Assembly: GCA_030145305.1 (NCBI GenBank)
Contig: JAQYVX010000004.1
Coordinates: 62,001-126,000, forward strand
Reading direction: 5' to 3'
Source of the DNA: Halarcobacter sp.
Lineage (GTDB): Bacteria; Campylobacterota; Campylobacteria; Campylobacterales; Arcobacteraceae
Length of the DNA: 64,000 nt
The translations under genes were made by a program, and so were the position numbers. This document shows, piece by piece, positions 36,998 through 46,894 of the stretch (position 1 is its first letter; each line of letters begins with the position of its first letter). The notes under the pieces were generated by a model. The model worked only from the letters and a program-made list of their open reading frames with translations. It did not search any database and was not told the DNA's origin.

Positions 36998-39161
36998 AGA
37001 TATGTCCTAATTTTATTTTGAAGCATGCTCCCGCATTCTTATTTTTTACAGATATTTTTCCACCCATTTTATCTTCAACAATCATTCTTGTCATATACAG
37101 TCCTATTCCATGCCCTTCTTTTTTAGTTGAATAGTATGGTTTAAAAATTTTATCTATATCTTTACCCTCTATTCCTCCAGCATTATCTTGAATAATAATA
37201 ATCAAATTTTCCTTATAATTAGAAAGTTTTATATCAATTTTTCTATTTTTATAATCATTATTTAAGAGTGCATCTTTTGCATTATTTATAATATTTAAGA
37301 ATGATTGCATAAATTCATTTTTATATCCATAAATTTCTAAACAAGTATTATCTTCAACTTCTATATTTATTTTTACATTATTATACTTCATATTATGATT
37401 TACAATTTCTAACATTGAATCAATTGCTTCTTTTATATTAAATTGAAATTTTTTATTTGAAGGCATTATAAAATTTTGAAAATCATTTATAGTATTTGTC
37501 ATATAATCAACTTGTTTCATAATATCACTTACAAAACTCTCATCTTCTTTTATTGCGTCACATTTTCTTGTATAAAAAAGCTCTTGTGCAATTGCTGTTA
37601 TTTCAACAAGTGGAGACTTCCATTGATGAGCAATAGAAGAGAAGACTTCCCCTATTTCTGCAAGTTTTGATTGTTGGACTATAAACTGTCTATTTTTTTG
37701 CTTTTCTCTTGCTATTTCTTGTTCTTTTGTTATATCAGTAAAAATTGTAACCAATCCTTCACTTTTACTTTTTTCATCTCTAAATCTTTCTTGCTTAACT
37801 AAATATACTATTTTCTTCGAATTTTCATCAAAATACTCAAATTCATAATTTTCAATTTGATTTTCTTTATATAAATCAAGGACTTCTATAATTTTTGTAA
37901 CATTTTTATTTTCGTTCAAATCATTAAGCTTTTTACCATATAAATTTTTGCATTCTAATTTTAGTAATTTACAAAAAGTTCTATTTGAGTCAACAATTAT
38001 TCCTTTGTCATTTTGCCAAAATATTGGACTCTCAATTGCATTTAATAAAACCTCATCAAAGTCAATTCTTTGTCTTAATTCTTTTTCAACTTGTTTTCTC
38101 ATATAAATATTATGAATAAGTCCTAATATTAAAAATACAAGTAAAGGAGATAAGGTAAAAACAAACTCTATAAGTCTTCTATATTTATCATAAAAGGTTA
38201 GTCTTTTATTAACTAATTCAAAAGGTTGCGAAATTGTATTAAAAAGTAAAGCAAATTCACTTAATTTTTGAGCATCAAAAATATAGTGTAAATCTTCAGA
38301 AACAACAACTCTAAACTCTTTTTTATCTAAAATATTAAGTGCCATTTGCCCTGCTGTTTCTCCAAAACGGTTTAAATCAACGAGTTTCCCACCTACTGCT
38401 CCTTTATTAATAAATATTGAATCTGTAATAAATATTGGTATTTTCGAATCTTTAATAAACTTTGCAATTAATTGATTTTTATTTAATTCTCCATTTTTAT
38501 TTTTATAAAATCTTATAAAAAGTGCAGCACTGTTCTTTTCATGTTTAGAAAATCTTTTTTGCAAATTGTCTAAATTGTCTTCTTTTAAATAAACAAGCTC
38601 ATATTTATTGTTAAAGTCTTTTATTAATTTTCTAATAAGAGGTTCAGTATGTAAAGCATTAAGACTTTTATCATTTATTATATATAGTTTCTTAATTGAA
38701 GGCATTAGATTTTCTATTACTTTAATATTACTTTTCAAATCTCTTCTTTCAAGTAAAGCAGAAACTCTATTATCAACGCCATATTGTATTGCTTTTGCTT
38801 TTGAGAAGTTTTCTATTCCAACTGCTAATATTGGTTCATTCTTAAAAAATTTATTTGAAACTTCTAAAACAAAATCATATGCAAATCTATCAATTGCTAT
38901 TATTAAATCATATTTTCTATTTTTAAGTTGTACACTATAGAGATTTGCAAGATTATCATAGTATTCTTTACTAGTAACTCTTTTTGAGTCCATATACAGG
39001 ATATTTATATCTATATCTGGATACGTATATAATTTACGTTCTATTCCAGCTACTATACTATCACTAAATTCATATCCTTTGTGATATGAATTAATCACTA
39101 AAATATTTGCAGCAAAAATAAATTCTATATTTAGAATTAAAATTAAGATTATTCTTTTCAT
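36978..39161 (-). CDS. Sensor histidine kinase with ABC-type periplasmic sensor domain (pair 2)
   Basis: A 727-residue paralogue of kinase 1 with the same layout: signal helix (1-18), ABC-type sensor domain (about 19-305, starts NILVINSYHKGY), a helix at about 337-360, a PAS-like region, phospho-acceptor His512 in SSIAHQWKSPL, and an ATPase domain with NIINNAKDA, DNAGGI and HGIGLYMTR. The sensor domains diverge more than the kinase cores, so ligands may differ. It is divergent from dcuB. No ribosome site is seen before the ATG, and the promoter geometry suggests a leaderless transcript. Confidence 0.88.
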   Translation of the reverse strand: MKRIILILILNIEFIFAANILVINSYHKGYEFSDSIVAGIERKLYTYPDIDINILYMDSKRVTSKEYYDNLANLYSVQLKNRKYDLIIAIDRFAYDFVLEVSNKFFKNEPILAVGIENFSKAKAIQYGVDNRVSALLERRDLKSNIKVIENLMPSIKKLYIINDKSLNALHTEPLIRKLIKDFNNKYELVYLKEDNLDNLQKRFSKHEKNSAALFIRFYKNKNGELNKNQLIAKFIKDSKIPIFITDSIFINKGAVGGKLVDLNRFGETAGQMALNILDKKEFRVVVSEDLHYIFDAQKLSEFALLFNTISQPFELVNKRLTFYDKYRRLIEFVFTLSPLLVFLILGLIHNIYMRKQVEKELRQRIDFDEVLLNAIESPIFWQNDKGIIVDSNRTFCKLLKLECKNLYGKKLNDLNENKNVTKIIEVLDLYKENQIENYEFEYFDENSKKIVYLVKQERFRDEKSKSEGLVTIFTDITKEQEIAREKQKNRQFIVQQSKLAEIGEVFSSIAHQWKSPLVEITAIAQELFYTRKCDAIKEDESFVSDIMKQVDYMTNTINDFQNFIMPSNKKFQFNIKEAIDSMLEIVNHNMKYNNVKINIEVEDNTCLEIYGYKNEFMQSFLNIINNAKDALLNNDYKNRKIDIKLSNYKENLIIIIQDNAGGIEGKDIDKIFKPYYSTKKEGHGIGLYMTRMIVEDKMGGKISVKNKNAGACFKIKLGHICENTST

Positions 39162-39168
39162 AAAAAAG

Positions 39169-39177
39169 TATATAACA
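39169..39177 (-). promoter_or_regulatory. Extended -10 of kinase 2, predicted leaderless start
   Basis: On the minus strand TG (39177-39176), one base, then TATATA (39174-39169), then 7 bases to the kinase ATG at 39161. The start point would fall on or beside the A of the ATG. No Shine-Dalgarno sequence fits in the space. Confidence 0.45.
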
Positions 39178-39252
39178 AATCTACATAAAAACGCATTTCT
39201 AAAAAATAAAAGTTAGATATAAAATAAATATTAATATTTATTTTTTATATTG

Positions 39253-39283
39253 TCATACTAAAGACATTTTACGAGATTATAAT
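39253..39283 (+). promoter_or_regulatory. dcuB promoter with TCA/ACA direct repeat
   Basis: The -10 box is TATAAT at 39278-39283. TCA (39253-39255) and ACA (39264-39266) are 11 bases apart, and the first begins 25 bases before the -10 box, exactly as at frdC and aspA. CATTTT after the second element is shared with aspA. The leader is about 47 nt and includes a small stem (39301-39306 with 39314-39319). Confidence 0.55.
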
Positions 39284-39336
39284 TTTTTCAATGAATGACT
39301 TAGCTTAGTATAAAAGCTATCATAAAAGGAGATGTT

Positions 39337-40680
39337 ATGGAATTTAGTATTCAATTGTTTATTGTTTTAGCAGTGCTTTTCTTCGGTGCAAGAAAAGGAG
39401 GTTTAGCCCTCGGACTGTTTGGTGGAATCGGTGTTGTTATTTTAGTATTTGGATTTGGATTAGCTCCTGGTAATCCTCCTATTAAAGTTATGTTAGTAAT
39501 GTTAGCTGTAATTTCAGCTGGTGCAACATTACAAGCTTCTGGTGGATTAGATGTTATGCTTCAATTAGCTGAAAAACTTTTAAGAAAACATCCAAAATAT
39601 ATCACTTTGTTAGCTCCATTAACTACTACTACATTAACTTTTCTTTGTGGTACAGGACATGTTGTTTATACTATGCTTCCAATTATCTATGATATTTCTA
39701 TTAAAAGAGGTATTAGACCAGAACGACCAATGGCTGCAAGTACAATTGCTGCACAAATGGGGATAATTACTTCTCCTGTATCAGTTGCAGTTGTTTCTTT
39801 AGTTGCAATGCTTTCAGGGCATACAATGATTAATGGAAAAGAATTAGACTTAATTCAATTATTATCAATTACTATTCCAGGAACTTTATGCGGTGTATTA
39901 TTAATTGGTCTTTGGAGTATGTTTAGAGGGAAAAATCTTGAAGATGATCAAGAATTCCAAGATAAAATTAAAGATCCAGAAATGAAAAAATACATTTATG
40001 GTGAAAACAAAACATTATTAGATCAAAAATTACCACAATATCAATGGAATTCAATGTGGATTTTCCTTGGAGCAATCGCGGTTGTTGCAACATTAGGTGC
40101 CTTCCCAGAATTAAGACCAGTTATTAATGGTAAAGCTTTATCAATGGTTTATGTAATTCAAATGTTTATGTTAGCAGCAGGTGCTATTATCTTTGTTGTA
40201 GCAAAAGTAAAACCAGCAACTATTGCAAGTAATGAAGTGTTTAAATCTGGTATGGTTGCATTAATTGCAGTATACGGTGTAGCATGGATGACTAAAACAA
40301 TGTTTGGTGCTCACATAGGAGATATAAAAGAAATGCTAGGTGGAATTGTAATTCAATATCCTTGGGCTTATGCTTTAGCTTTAGTATTTGTTTCAAAACT
40401 AGTAAACTCTCAAGGTGCAGCATTAGCAGCTATGGTACCACTTGCACTTTCTGTTGGCGTTGATCCAGGAGTAATTGCAGCATTCGCAGCGGCTTGTTAC
40501 GGATATTATATCTTACCAACATACCCAAGTGATTTAGCGGCAATCAGTTTTGACCGTTCAGGAACAACAAGAATTGGTAAATATGTTATCAATCACAGTT
40601 TTATTATTCCAGGAATTATTGGAGTAACAACTTCATCAACAGTTGGATTTATTCTTGCTAAATTCTATGGAATTATTTAA
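39337..40680 (+). CDS. dcuB: Anaerobic C4-dicarboxylate transporter DcuB
   Basis: A 447-residue inner-membrane fumarate/succinate antiporter, about 10-12 helices. It follows E. coli DcuB more closely than Dcu[68 protein letters not shown], and [17 protein letters not shown] near the end. In fumarate respiration it exports succinate in exchange for fumarate. It is divergent from kinase 2 and has its own promoter and terminator. Confidence 0.95.
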   Translation: MEFSIQLFIVLAVLFFGARKGGLALGLFGGIGVVILVFGFGLAPGNPPIKVMLVMLAVISAGATLQASGGLDVMLQLAEKLLRKHPKYITLLAPLTTTTLTFLCGTGHVVYTMLPIIYDISIKRGIRPERPMAASTIAAQMGIITSPVSVAVVSLVAMLSGHTMINGKELDLIQLLSITIPGTLCGVLLIGLWSMFRGKNLEDDQEFQDKIKDPEMKKYIYGENKTLLDQKLPQYQWNSMWIFLGAIAVVATLGAFPELRPVINGKALSMVYVIQMFMLAAGAIIFVVAKVKPATIASNEVFKSGMVALIAVYGVAWMTKTMFGAHIGDIKEMLGGIVIQYPWAYALALVFVSKLVNSQGAALAAMVPLALSVGVDPGVIAAFAAACYGYYILPTYPSDLAAISFDRSGTTRIGKYVINHSFIIPGIIGVTTSSTVGFILAKFYGII

Positions 40681-40702
40681 GAAAAAGTATCCTATCAAAT
40701 AA

Positions 40703-40739
40703 AAAAAGGGGACAAGGAAATTATCCTTGTCCCCTTTTT
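40703..40739. terminator. Strong bidirectional terminator dcuB / trxA
   Basis: A perfect 16-bp stem (40703-40718 with 40724-40739) with a 5-base loop, containing a GGGGACAAGG core flanked by A and T runs. It works for both convergent genes. Confidence 0.93.
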
Positions 40740-40760
40740 AATTTATAAAAGAATATAAAA

Positions 40761-41078
40761 TTATAATAATGAGTTAATTTTATCTGCAAACGCTTGTTTT
40801 GAAGAAGCCCCTACCATTTGATCAACAACTTCACCATCTTTCATAAAAATAATTGTTGGAATAGATCTAATTCCATATTTAACAGCTAAATCTTGTTGCT
40901 CATCTGTATTTACTTTACAAATATTTGCTTTACCTTCAAATTCAAGGGCTAACTCTTCAATAACTGGAGCAATCATTCTACAAGGTCCACACCAAGGAGC
41001 CCAAAAGTCTACTAAAGATACACCAGAACTTGTAACTGCTTCGTAATTTTCTGGAGTTAATTCAGTATATTTACTCAT
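40761..41078 (-). CDS. trxA: Thioredoxin TrxA
   Basis: A 105-residue thioredoxin with the active site WAPWCGPCRM (Cys30 and Cys33), the cis-Pro segment RSIPTIIF and no signal peptide. It is the cytoplasmic disulfide reductant served by TrxB (23039-23968). Single gene, convergent with dcuB and divergent from alaS. Confidence 0.97.
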   Translation of the reverse strand: MSKYTELTPENYEAVTSSGVSLVDFWAPWCGPCRMIAPVIEELALEFEGKANICKVNTDEQQDLAVKYGIRSIPTIIFMKDGEVVDQMVGASSKQAFADKINSLL

Positions 41079-41180
41079 ATTTATTCCTTTTTTTTAATGT
41101 AATATTCCAAAAATTATACTAATTTAAACTTTAATTAAACTTGTATAAAAAGCCCACTAATCTTGGCTAAATAAACATTT

Positions 41181-41189
41181 TGTTAGAAT
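41181..41189 (+). promoter_or_regulatory. Extended -10 promoter of alaS
   Basis: TG at 41181-41182, one base, then TAGAAT at 41184-41189. The predicted start near 41196 gives a leader of about 24 nt before the alaS ATG at 41220. Confidence 0.6.
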
Positions 41190-41219
41190 AATGTTTTAAA
41201 TTTAATATGGATAAATTTT

Positions 41220-43787
41220 ATGAATGTTAGAAAAGAGTATTTAGAGTATTTTAAAAGTAAGGGGCACGAAGTTATATCTTCAATGCCACTAGTTCCTGAT
41301 GACCCAACACTTATGTTTACAAATGCGGGGATGGTTCAGTTTAAGGATATTTTCACAGGTGCGGTTCCAAAACCTGCAAACCCAAGAGCCACTTCATGTC
41401 AATTATGTGTTAGAGCTGGTGGAAAACATAATGACCTTGAAAACGTTGGTTACACAGCACGACACCATACCTTGTTTGAGATGTTAGGTAATTTTTCTTT
41501 TGCTGATTATTTTAAAGAAGAAGCTATAGCTTATGCTTGGGAATTTATTACTGTAAATCTTGAACTTCCTATTGACAAGTTATGGGTAACAATTCATGAT
41601 AGTGATGATGAAGCTTTTGAACTTTGGCAAAAACATATTGATGCTTCAAGAATTAAAAGATTTGGAGATAAAGATAATTTCTGGTCAATGGGAGATACAG
41701 GTCCTTGTGGGCCATGTTCTGAAATTTTTTATGATCAAGGAAGTGAGAATTTTTCTTCTTCTGAGGATTATTTAGGTGGAGAAGGTGACAGATTTTTAGA
41801 AATTTGGAATCTTGTATTTATGCAATATGAACAAACTAAAGATTCTAGTGGAAAAATCACAAGAACGTCTTTACCAAAACCATCTATTGATACAGGAATG
41901 GGACTTGAAAGAGTTATTGCTATTAAAGAAGGTGTTTTAAATAATTTTGATTCATCTAATTTTCAACCAATTATTAAAAAACTTGAAAAGTTAGCAAATA
42001 AAAAAGCTACTCCTGATACTATTGCTTCATTTAGAGTAATAGCAGATCATTTAAGAGCCAATTCATTTATGTTATCACAAGGAATTCTTTTTGGAAATGA
42101 AGGAAGACCTTATGTAAATAGAAGAATTATGAGAAGAGCTGTGAGACATGGTTATTTACTTGGGTTTAGAAAACCTTTTTTAAGTGAATTATATGATACT
42201 TTATGTGAAATCTTAGGTGAACACTATACTGATTTAGTAGAACAAAAAGATTATATTAAAGAGCAACTAACTCTTGAAGAAGAGAGATTTATTAAAACTA
42301 TTGATACAGGTATGTCTATATTTAATGAAGAGCTTGCTAATACAAAAGATATATTCTCAGGTGAAATTGCCTTTAAACTATATGATACTTATGGTTTTCC
42401 TTTAGACTTAACAGAAGATATGTTAAGAGAAAAAAACCTAAAAGTTGATAATGAAAAGTTTAATTTATTAATGAATGAGCAAAAAGCAAAAGCAAAAGCT
42501 GCTTGGAAAGGTAGTGGAGATGTAGCTACAGAAGGTGATTTTAAAACTCTTCTTGAAAAGTATGGAATAAATGAATTTGTTGGTTATGACAATATCTCTT
42601 ATAGTAGTAAAATTCTAACTATTTTAGATGAAAAGTTTAATGAGATTCCAACTCTTGAAGCTGGAAATACTGGCTGGGTAATGTTAGATAAAACACCATT
42701 TTATGCTACTTCTGGTGGACAAATGGGAGATATTGGAGCATTAGAGGATAATGAGCATATTGCAATCATTGAAGATACTCAAAAATTTCATGGAATAAAT
42801 CTTTCAAAAGTAAAAGTTGAAAAATCAAATATTTCAAAGGATGAAGAAGTTGAAGCAATAGTTGTAAATAGATATGAAATTGCAAAACATCATTCAGCAA
42901 CACATCTATTACAAAGTGCACTTAAAATGGTACTTGGGGAAACAGTATCACAAGCAGGTTCTTTAAATGATGCTTCAAGACTTAGATTTGATTTTACTTA
43001 TCCAAAAGCTATGTCAAAAGAACAAATCGAAGAAGTAGAAGATTTAGTAAATTCAATGGTAGCCCGTGGAATTGCAAGAAAAACTGAAGAATTACCAATT
43101 GAAGAAGCAAAAGGCAAAGGTGCTATTGCTATGTTTGGTGAAAAATATGGTGATTTTGTTAGAGTTGTTGAATTTGGTGATGTTTCTGTTGAATTCTGTG
43201 GTGGAACTCATGTTAAAAACTCTAATGATATTGGTTCATTTTATATTACTAAAGAATCAGGTGTTAGTGCAGGAGTAAGAAGAATAGAAGCAGTTTGTGG
43301 ACTTTCTGCTATTAAATACACAAACGAAGTGATTTCAAATCTAAAAGAAGTACAAGCAGAAGTTAAAAACAATGATGCAATTTTAGGTATTAAAAAATTA
43401 AAAGAGCAAATCAAAGAACTTAAAAAAGAGTTAGAAGAGGCTCAAAATTCTTCAACTTCTCCTATATATGAAGAGATGATTGAGGATACAAAAATTGTAG
43501 TTGATATTGTAAAAAATGGTGATATTAAAAAAATTGTAGATGATTATAAAAATGCAAATGAAAAACTTGCTATTTTACTTTTCCAAGCTAAAGGTGAAAA
43601 AGTAATGTTAGTTGCAGGTTCAAAAAACACTAATATCAAAGCTGGTGATTGGATTAAAAATATTGCACCAATTGTTGGTGGTGGAGGTGGAGGAAGACCT
43701 GACTTCGCTCAAGCTGGTGGAAAAGATGTATCAAAAATTGAAGATGCAAAAATAGCTGCTTTAGAGTATGCAAAAGGAAATTTATAA
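41220..43787 (+). CDS. alaS: Alanyl-tRNA synthetase
   Basis: An 855-residue class II synthetase that charges tRNA-Ala. The catalytic domain has [35 protein letters not shown] and the motif 3 region DTGMGLERV; the editing domain has [12 protein letters not shown] and CGGTH with the zinc ligands; a coiled stretch and the C-Ala domain ([15 protein letters not shown]) complete it. Length is normal. No clear ribosome site precedes the ATG. The CopD-like gene follows after 3 bases. Confidence 0.97.
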   Translation: MNVRKEYLEYFKSKGHEVISSMPLVPDDPTLMFTNAGMVQFKDIFTGAVPKPANPRATSCQLCVRAGGKHNDLENVGYTARHHTLFEMLGNFSFADYFKEEAIAYAWEFITVNLELPIDKLWVTIHDSDDEAFELWQKHIDASRIKRFGDKDNFWSMGDTGPCGPCSEIFYDQGSENFSSSEDYLGGEGDRFLEIWNLVFMQYEQTKDSSGKITRTSLPKPSIDTGMGLERVIAIKEGVLNNFDSSNFQPIIKKLEKLANKKATPDTIASFRVIADHLRANSFMLSQGILFGNEGRPYVNRRIMRRAVRHGYLLGFRKPFLSELYDTLCEILGEHYTDLVEQKDYIKEQLTLEEERFIKTIDTGMSIFNEELANTKDIFSGEIAFKLYDTYGFPLDLTEDMLREKNLKVDNEKFNLLMNEQKAKAKAAWKGSGDVATEGDFKTLLEKYGINEFVGYDNISYSSKILTILDEKFNEIPTLEAGNTGWVMLDKTPFYATSGGQMGDIGALEDNEHIAIIEDTQKFHGINLSKVKVEKSNISKDEEVEAIVVNRYEIAKHHSATHLLQSALKMVLGETVSQAGSLNDASRLRFDFTYPKAMSKEQIEEVEDLVNSMVARGIARKTEELPIEEAKGKGAIAMFGEKYGDFVRVVEFGDVSVEFCGGTHVKNSNDIGSFYITKESGVSAGVRRIEAVCGLSAIKYTNEVISNLKEVQAEVKNNDAILGIKKLKEQIKELKKELEEAQNSSTSPIYEEMIEDTKIVVDIVKNGDIKKIVDDYKNANEKLAILLFQAKGEKVMLVAGSKNTNIKAGDWIKNIAPIVGGGGGGRPDFAQAGGKDVSKIEDAKIAALEYAKGNL

Positions 43788-43790
43788 GAA

Positions 43791-44270
43791 ATGGAAACAC
43801 TATTTAATGATTTCTCTACTCTTATAGTTTTTTTACATGTACTTTCAGCTGTACTTTGGGTAGGTGGAATGATTGCGATTAGATTTGCAGTTCACTACTC
43901 ATTGCAAGAAATTGAAGACCCAAAAATAAAATTAGGAAGAACATTACAGAGTCTTAGAAGATTTTTCAATATGGTTATTCCTGCTATTATACTTTTACTT
44001 TTAACTGCAATTATTATGATAATAGCACTAGGATTTAAAGGAACACCTTTATATAGTTTTGTTATAGCTAAAGAAGTAATTTGGACTATAATGACTGTTC
44101 TTTTTACTATAATTTTTATAAAAAGAAAACAAGCACAAAAAGCATTTGATACTGGTGCTTTTGCTCTTGCAAAAGAAAAATTAACTCCTATTGCTCAATA
44201 TTTGATTCCTATAAATATAGTATTAGGATTAATAGCAATTTATTTAGGTATCACATTAAGAGGATTTTAA
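43791..44270 (+). CDS. CopD-like four-helix membrane protein
   Basis: A 159-residue integral membrane protein with four predicted helices. The first (FLHVLSAVLWVGGMIAIRF) has the His and Trp-Val-Gly-Gly pattern of CopD-type proteins; the others are at about 55-78, 85-108 and 136-155. Such proteins are loosely linked to copper or haem handling, but the family is broad and no substrate can be named. It starts 3 bases after alaS, so it is co-transcribed, without an evident functional link. Confidence 0.6.
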   Translation: METLFNDFSTLIVFLHVLSAVLWVGGMIAIRFAVHYSLQEIEDPKIKLGRTLQSLRRFFNMVIPAIILLLLTAIIMIIALGFKGTPLYSFVIAKEVIWTIMTVLFTIIFIKRKQAQKAFDTGAFALAKEKLTPIAQYLIPINIVLGLIAIYLGITLRGF

Positions 44271-44337
44271 TTAAATTTTCTTTAAGTTTCAATAGCTAAA
44301 ATATCCCTACATAAGCTAATTATTAGGGATATTTTAC

Positions 44338-44868
44338 TTGAAAAAATACATAATCTATTTATCCTTTTTTATATTCCTACTTACCTTTAACGCTTGCTCA
44401 TCAAAAAACATGCCATATAATTCTTATTACAATGGGGATAGATCTTTCCCAAATAAAGAAGAATTTGATTATGAAATAACTAAAAAAATAAGTTATTCTA
44501 AGTTATATGATAAGTTAAACCTGCAATACAAAAATTGGAAAGGTGTAAAATACAAATATGGAGGTAATTCTAAAAAGGGAATTGACTGCTCCGCTTTTGT
44601 ACAAAAAACCTTTAGAGAAAAATTAAATATAAGAATTCCTAGAACTACTGCTTTACAATCAAAAGTTGGTAAAGAAATTAATATGAGTGAACTTGAAATG
44701 GGTGATTTAATATTTTTCAAAACAGGATACAATTCTAGACATGTGGGAATTTATCTTGAAGGTGGAAAATTTATGCATGCCTCTACTAAAAGAGGCGTAA
44801 CAATATCAAGGTTAGATAATTATTATTATAGAAACCACTTTTGGAAAATAAAAAGAGTTCTACATTAA
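44338..44868 (+). CDS. NlpC/P60-family cell-wall hydrolase lipoprotein
   Basis: A 176-residue lipoprotein. It starts at a TTG (44338) after an AGGGAT site and a TAAAAT -10 at 44297-44302. The lipobox FNAC gives lipidated Cys20. The NlpC/P60 domain (about 60-176) has the triad Cys84 (GIDCSAF), His135 (SRHVGIY) and a third polar residue near His147 (FMHAS). It probably cleaves peptidoglycan stem peptides or cross-links at the outer membrane inner face. The downstream gene is convergent. Confidence 0.88.
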   Translation: MKKYIIYLSFFIFLLTFNACSSKNMPYNSYYNGDRSFPNKEEFDYEITKKISYSKLYDKLNLQYKNWKGVKYKYGGNSKKGIDCSAFVQKTFREKLNIRIPRTTALQSKVGKEINMSELEMGDLIFFKTGYNSRHVGIYLEGGKFMHASTKRGVTISRLDNYYYRNHFWKIKRVLH

Positions 44869-44872
44869 AAAC

Positions 44873-46192
44873 TTAAAGTCCTAAATAATTTGATAAAATA
44901 AATAAAATTACTACACAAAGTAAATACATCTTTATTGTATATGGAATATTTATTTTGAAAATATCTATTGCTTTTAAGTCATACCTAGCTTGCATAGTTA
45001 AATTTAAACCACTAAAAGGTGAAGTTGAAACAGCAGTTGACCAAGACATTAAAAAAGTGACTGCAAGTAAAGTGTGATTTAATTCATTCATCCAATTTCC
45101 TATAATTGCAATTGAAATAATTGGATGAATTCCAACAAATGACAAGAATATAAAAATAAGTAAAAGAATTGATGCACTTAAACCATCAAATTTTTCAAAA
45201 GGTAAATGAACATCTAAGCCCACTAAAATAGAACTAATACTAACTCCAAACATACCAGCAACTAAAAAAAGTGCAAGTTCATTTTTCATTTTTGGAAGCT
45301 CTTCAAAAGTATGACTTTTTAATTTTTTAAAAGCTTTAGAAAAAGTTTTTTTTACCCCTATCTTCCCTTCTATTTTAAAAGGAAGAATAAAAATTGTTAA
45401 AATAAAAGAATATAAAGAGATTAATAAAATCACTTTCATACTAGGAAAATAATAGTTTGTAAAAAGAACCATTAAAGCTAAAACAAAAGGTAAATAGAGC
45501 GTTTCAAACTGTATTGGATAGCCTTTAAACTCTTTTAAATCATACTTCTTTATAACTTCAAGATAAGTAATCAAAAATGCACAAAAAGCTAGGAAAAGTC
45601 CAGAAAATAAAATAGTAGAAGTTGAAAGCTTTGGGGCATAGGTTAAAGCAGCTGCGAATGCTACAAAAAATGGAGACCAATAGGCATCGCTTGAAAAAGC
45701 CCTTGTTAAAACTATGATTTGTAAGTTTGTTAAAGGTGCTTTTTTATAAAGTTTATCTGCTACAAGAATCAAAGAAGAGAGGTTAATAACTGAACCAAAA
45801 AGATGAATACCTAGATAAGTTTTTAATAAAGATTGTTTTCCACTTGGAAGATTTTTTACTTTCCCTTGTTTTGGACTTGCCACTAATCTTAAAAAGCCAA
45901 CCCCTATTAAAAGGGTAAGAAGATATTGATTTACTAAAATAGCTCTTGCAAAATCTATTTTAAACTCATTTATAAAGCTATATGAAAAAGCCAAAACAGA
46001 CAGAAGTAATAAAGAAATCAAAAGCTTAAGATTTGAAGATTTTTTAAATAAAAGAATAAAAGCAAACCAAGCAAATAAACCAGCAAAAATAAAAATTTCT
46101 TCCAAATAAAAATAGCTAAAAATAGTAATAAGAAAGGATATAAGTATAAATATACCAGATAGTTTTTGAATTTTCATCTTACAATTATACAT
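44873..46192 (-). CDS. Polytopic membrane transporter-like protein, function unknown
   Basis: A 439-residue protein with about 11-12 hydrophobic helices. The C-terminal half has SFVGIHPIISIAIIG and SWSTAVSTSPFSGLN, which recall the paired hairpin loops of ion-transporter (DASS/CitM/ArsB-like) families. I cannot assign a substrate. The start is uncertain: ATG at 46192 or at 46177, neither with a well spaced ribosome site. It is divergent from the spermidine-synthase-like pair and convergent with the NlpC gene. Confidence 0.55.
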   Translation of the reverse strand: MYNCKMKIQKLSGIFILISFLITIFSYFYLEEIFIFAGLFAWFAFILLFKKSSNLKLLISLLLLSVLAFSYSFINEFKIDFARAILVNQYLLTLLIGVGFLRLVASPKQGKVKNLPSGKQSLLKTYLGIHLFGSVINLSSLILVADKLYKKAPLTNLQIIVLTRAFSSDAYWSPFFVAFAAALTYAPKLSTSTILFSGLFLAFCAFLITYLEVIKKYDLKEFKGYPIQFETLYLPFVLALMVLFTNYYFPSMKVILLISLYSFILTIFILPFKIEGKIGVKKTFSKAFKKLKSHTFEELPKMKNELALFLVAGMFGVSISSILVGLDVHLPFEKFDGLSASILLLIFIFLSFVGIHPIISIAIIGNWMNELNHTLLAVTFLMSWSTAVSTSPFSGLNLTMQARYDLKAIDIFKINIPYTIKMYLLCVVILFILSNYLGL

Positions 46193-46218
46193 AATTTACT
46201 TATTTTTTTCCTATATTT

Positions 46219-46227
46219 TGCTAGAAT
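46219..46227 (+). promoter_or_regulatory. Extended -10 promoter of spermidine-synthase-like pair
   Basis: TG at 46219-46220, one base, then TAGAAT at 46222-46227. The leader is about 61 nt. No -35 element is visible. Confidence 0.55.
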
Positions 46228-46294
46228 ACTAAAAATTTAAAATAATTATTTATTCAATAAATCAAATAACGCTTCTTCAGGAAATTTTAGAACA

Positions 46295-46894
46295 ATGCTT
46301 AAAATAAACTCATTAATATATACTCTATTCCTATTATCTGGAGTATCCGCACTTGCTTATCAAATAATATGGCAAAGAGTTCTTTTCTCTACTTTTGGCG
46401 TAAATATTGATTCTATTACTATTATAGTCTCTACTTTTATGTTAGGCTTAGGTTTAGGCGCGTTAATAGGGGGGAAACTTGCGGATAAATATAATACAAA
46501 ACAACTTTTAATGTTTATAATTATAGAAATATTAATTGGTATATTTGGCTTTTTTAGTTACGAGTTGATTTTATATATTGGTGATTTTTTTATACTCTCT
46601 TCCTCTTTTGTTATATTTATTGCAAACTTTTCTATCCTTCTACTTCCTACAATTTTGATGGGTTCGACCTTACCAATATTAATCACATATATATACAAAA
46701 GTTCAGGAAATATTGGATTTACAACAGGTATGCTATATTCATTTAATACGCTAGGTGCTGCATTAGGTGCTTTTTTTGTAGGCTTTATTTCATTAATGTT
46801 TTTTGATATACCTAGTACAATTAAAATTGCATCAGCAAATAATTTTCTTGTAGCCTTTATTACTTTTATAATTTATAAAAAAGCTATAAAATGA
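46295..46894 (+). CDS. Spermidine-synthase-like membrane protein, first half
   Basis: A 199-residue protein with six predicted helices, matching the first membrane half of the large bacterial proteins that carry a membrane domain before a spermidine-synthase-like domain. Typical segments are SGVSALAYQIIWQRVL, FMLGLGLGALIGGKLADKY and FNTLGAALGAFFVGF. It overlaps the next gene by 4 bases (ATGA), so the two are translated together and probably form one complex. No soluble catalytic domain is present here. The true function of this family is not known to me. Confidence 0.75.
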   Translation: MLKINSLIYTLFLLSGVSALAYQIIWQRVLFSTFGVNIDSITIIVSTFMLGLGLGALIGGKLADKYNTKQLLMFIIIEILIGIFGFFSYELILYIGDFFILSSSFVIFIANFSILLLPTILMGSTLPILITYIYKSSGNIGFTTGMLYSFNTLGAALGAFFVGFISLMFFDIPSTIKIASANNFLVAFITFIIYKKAIK

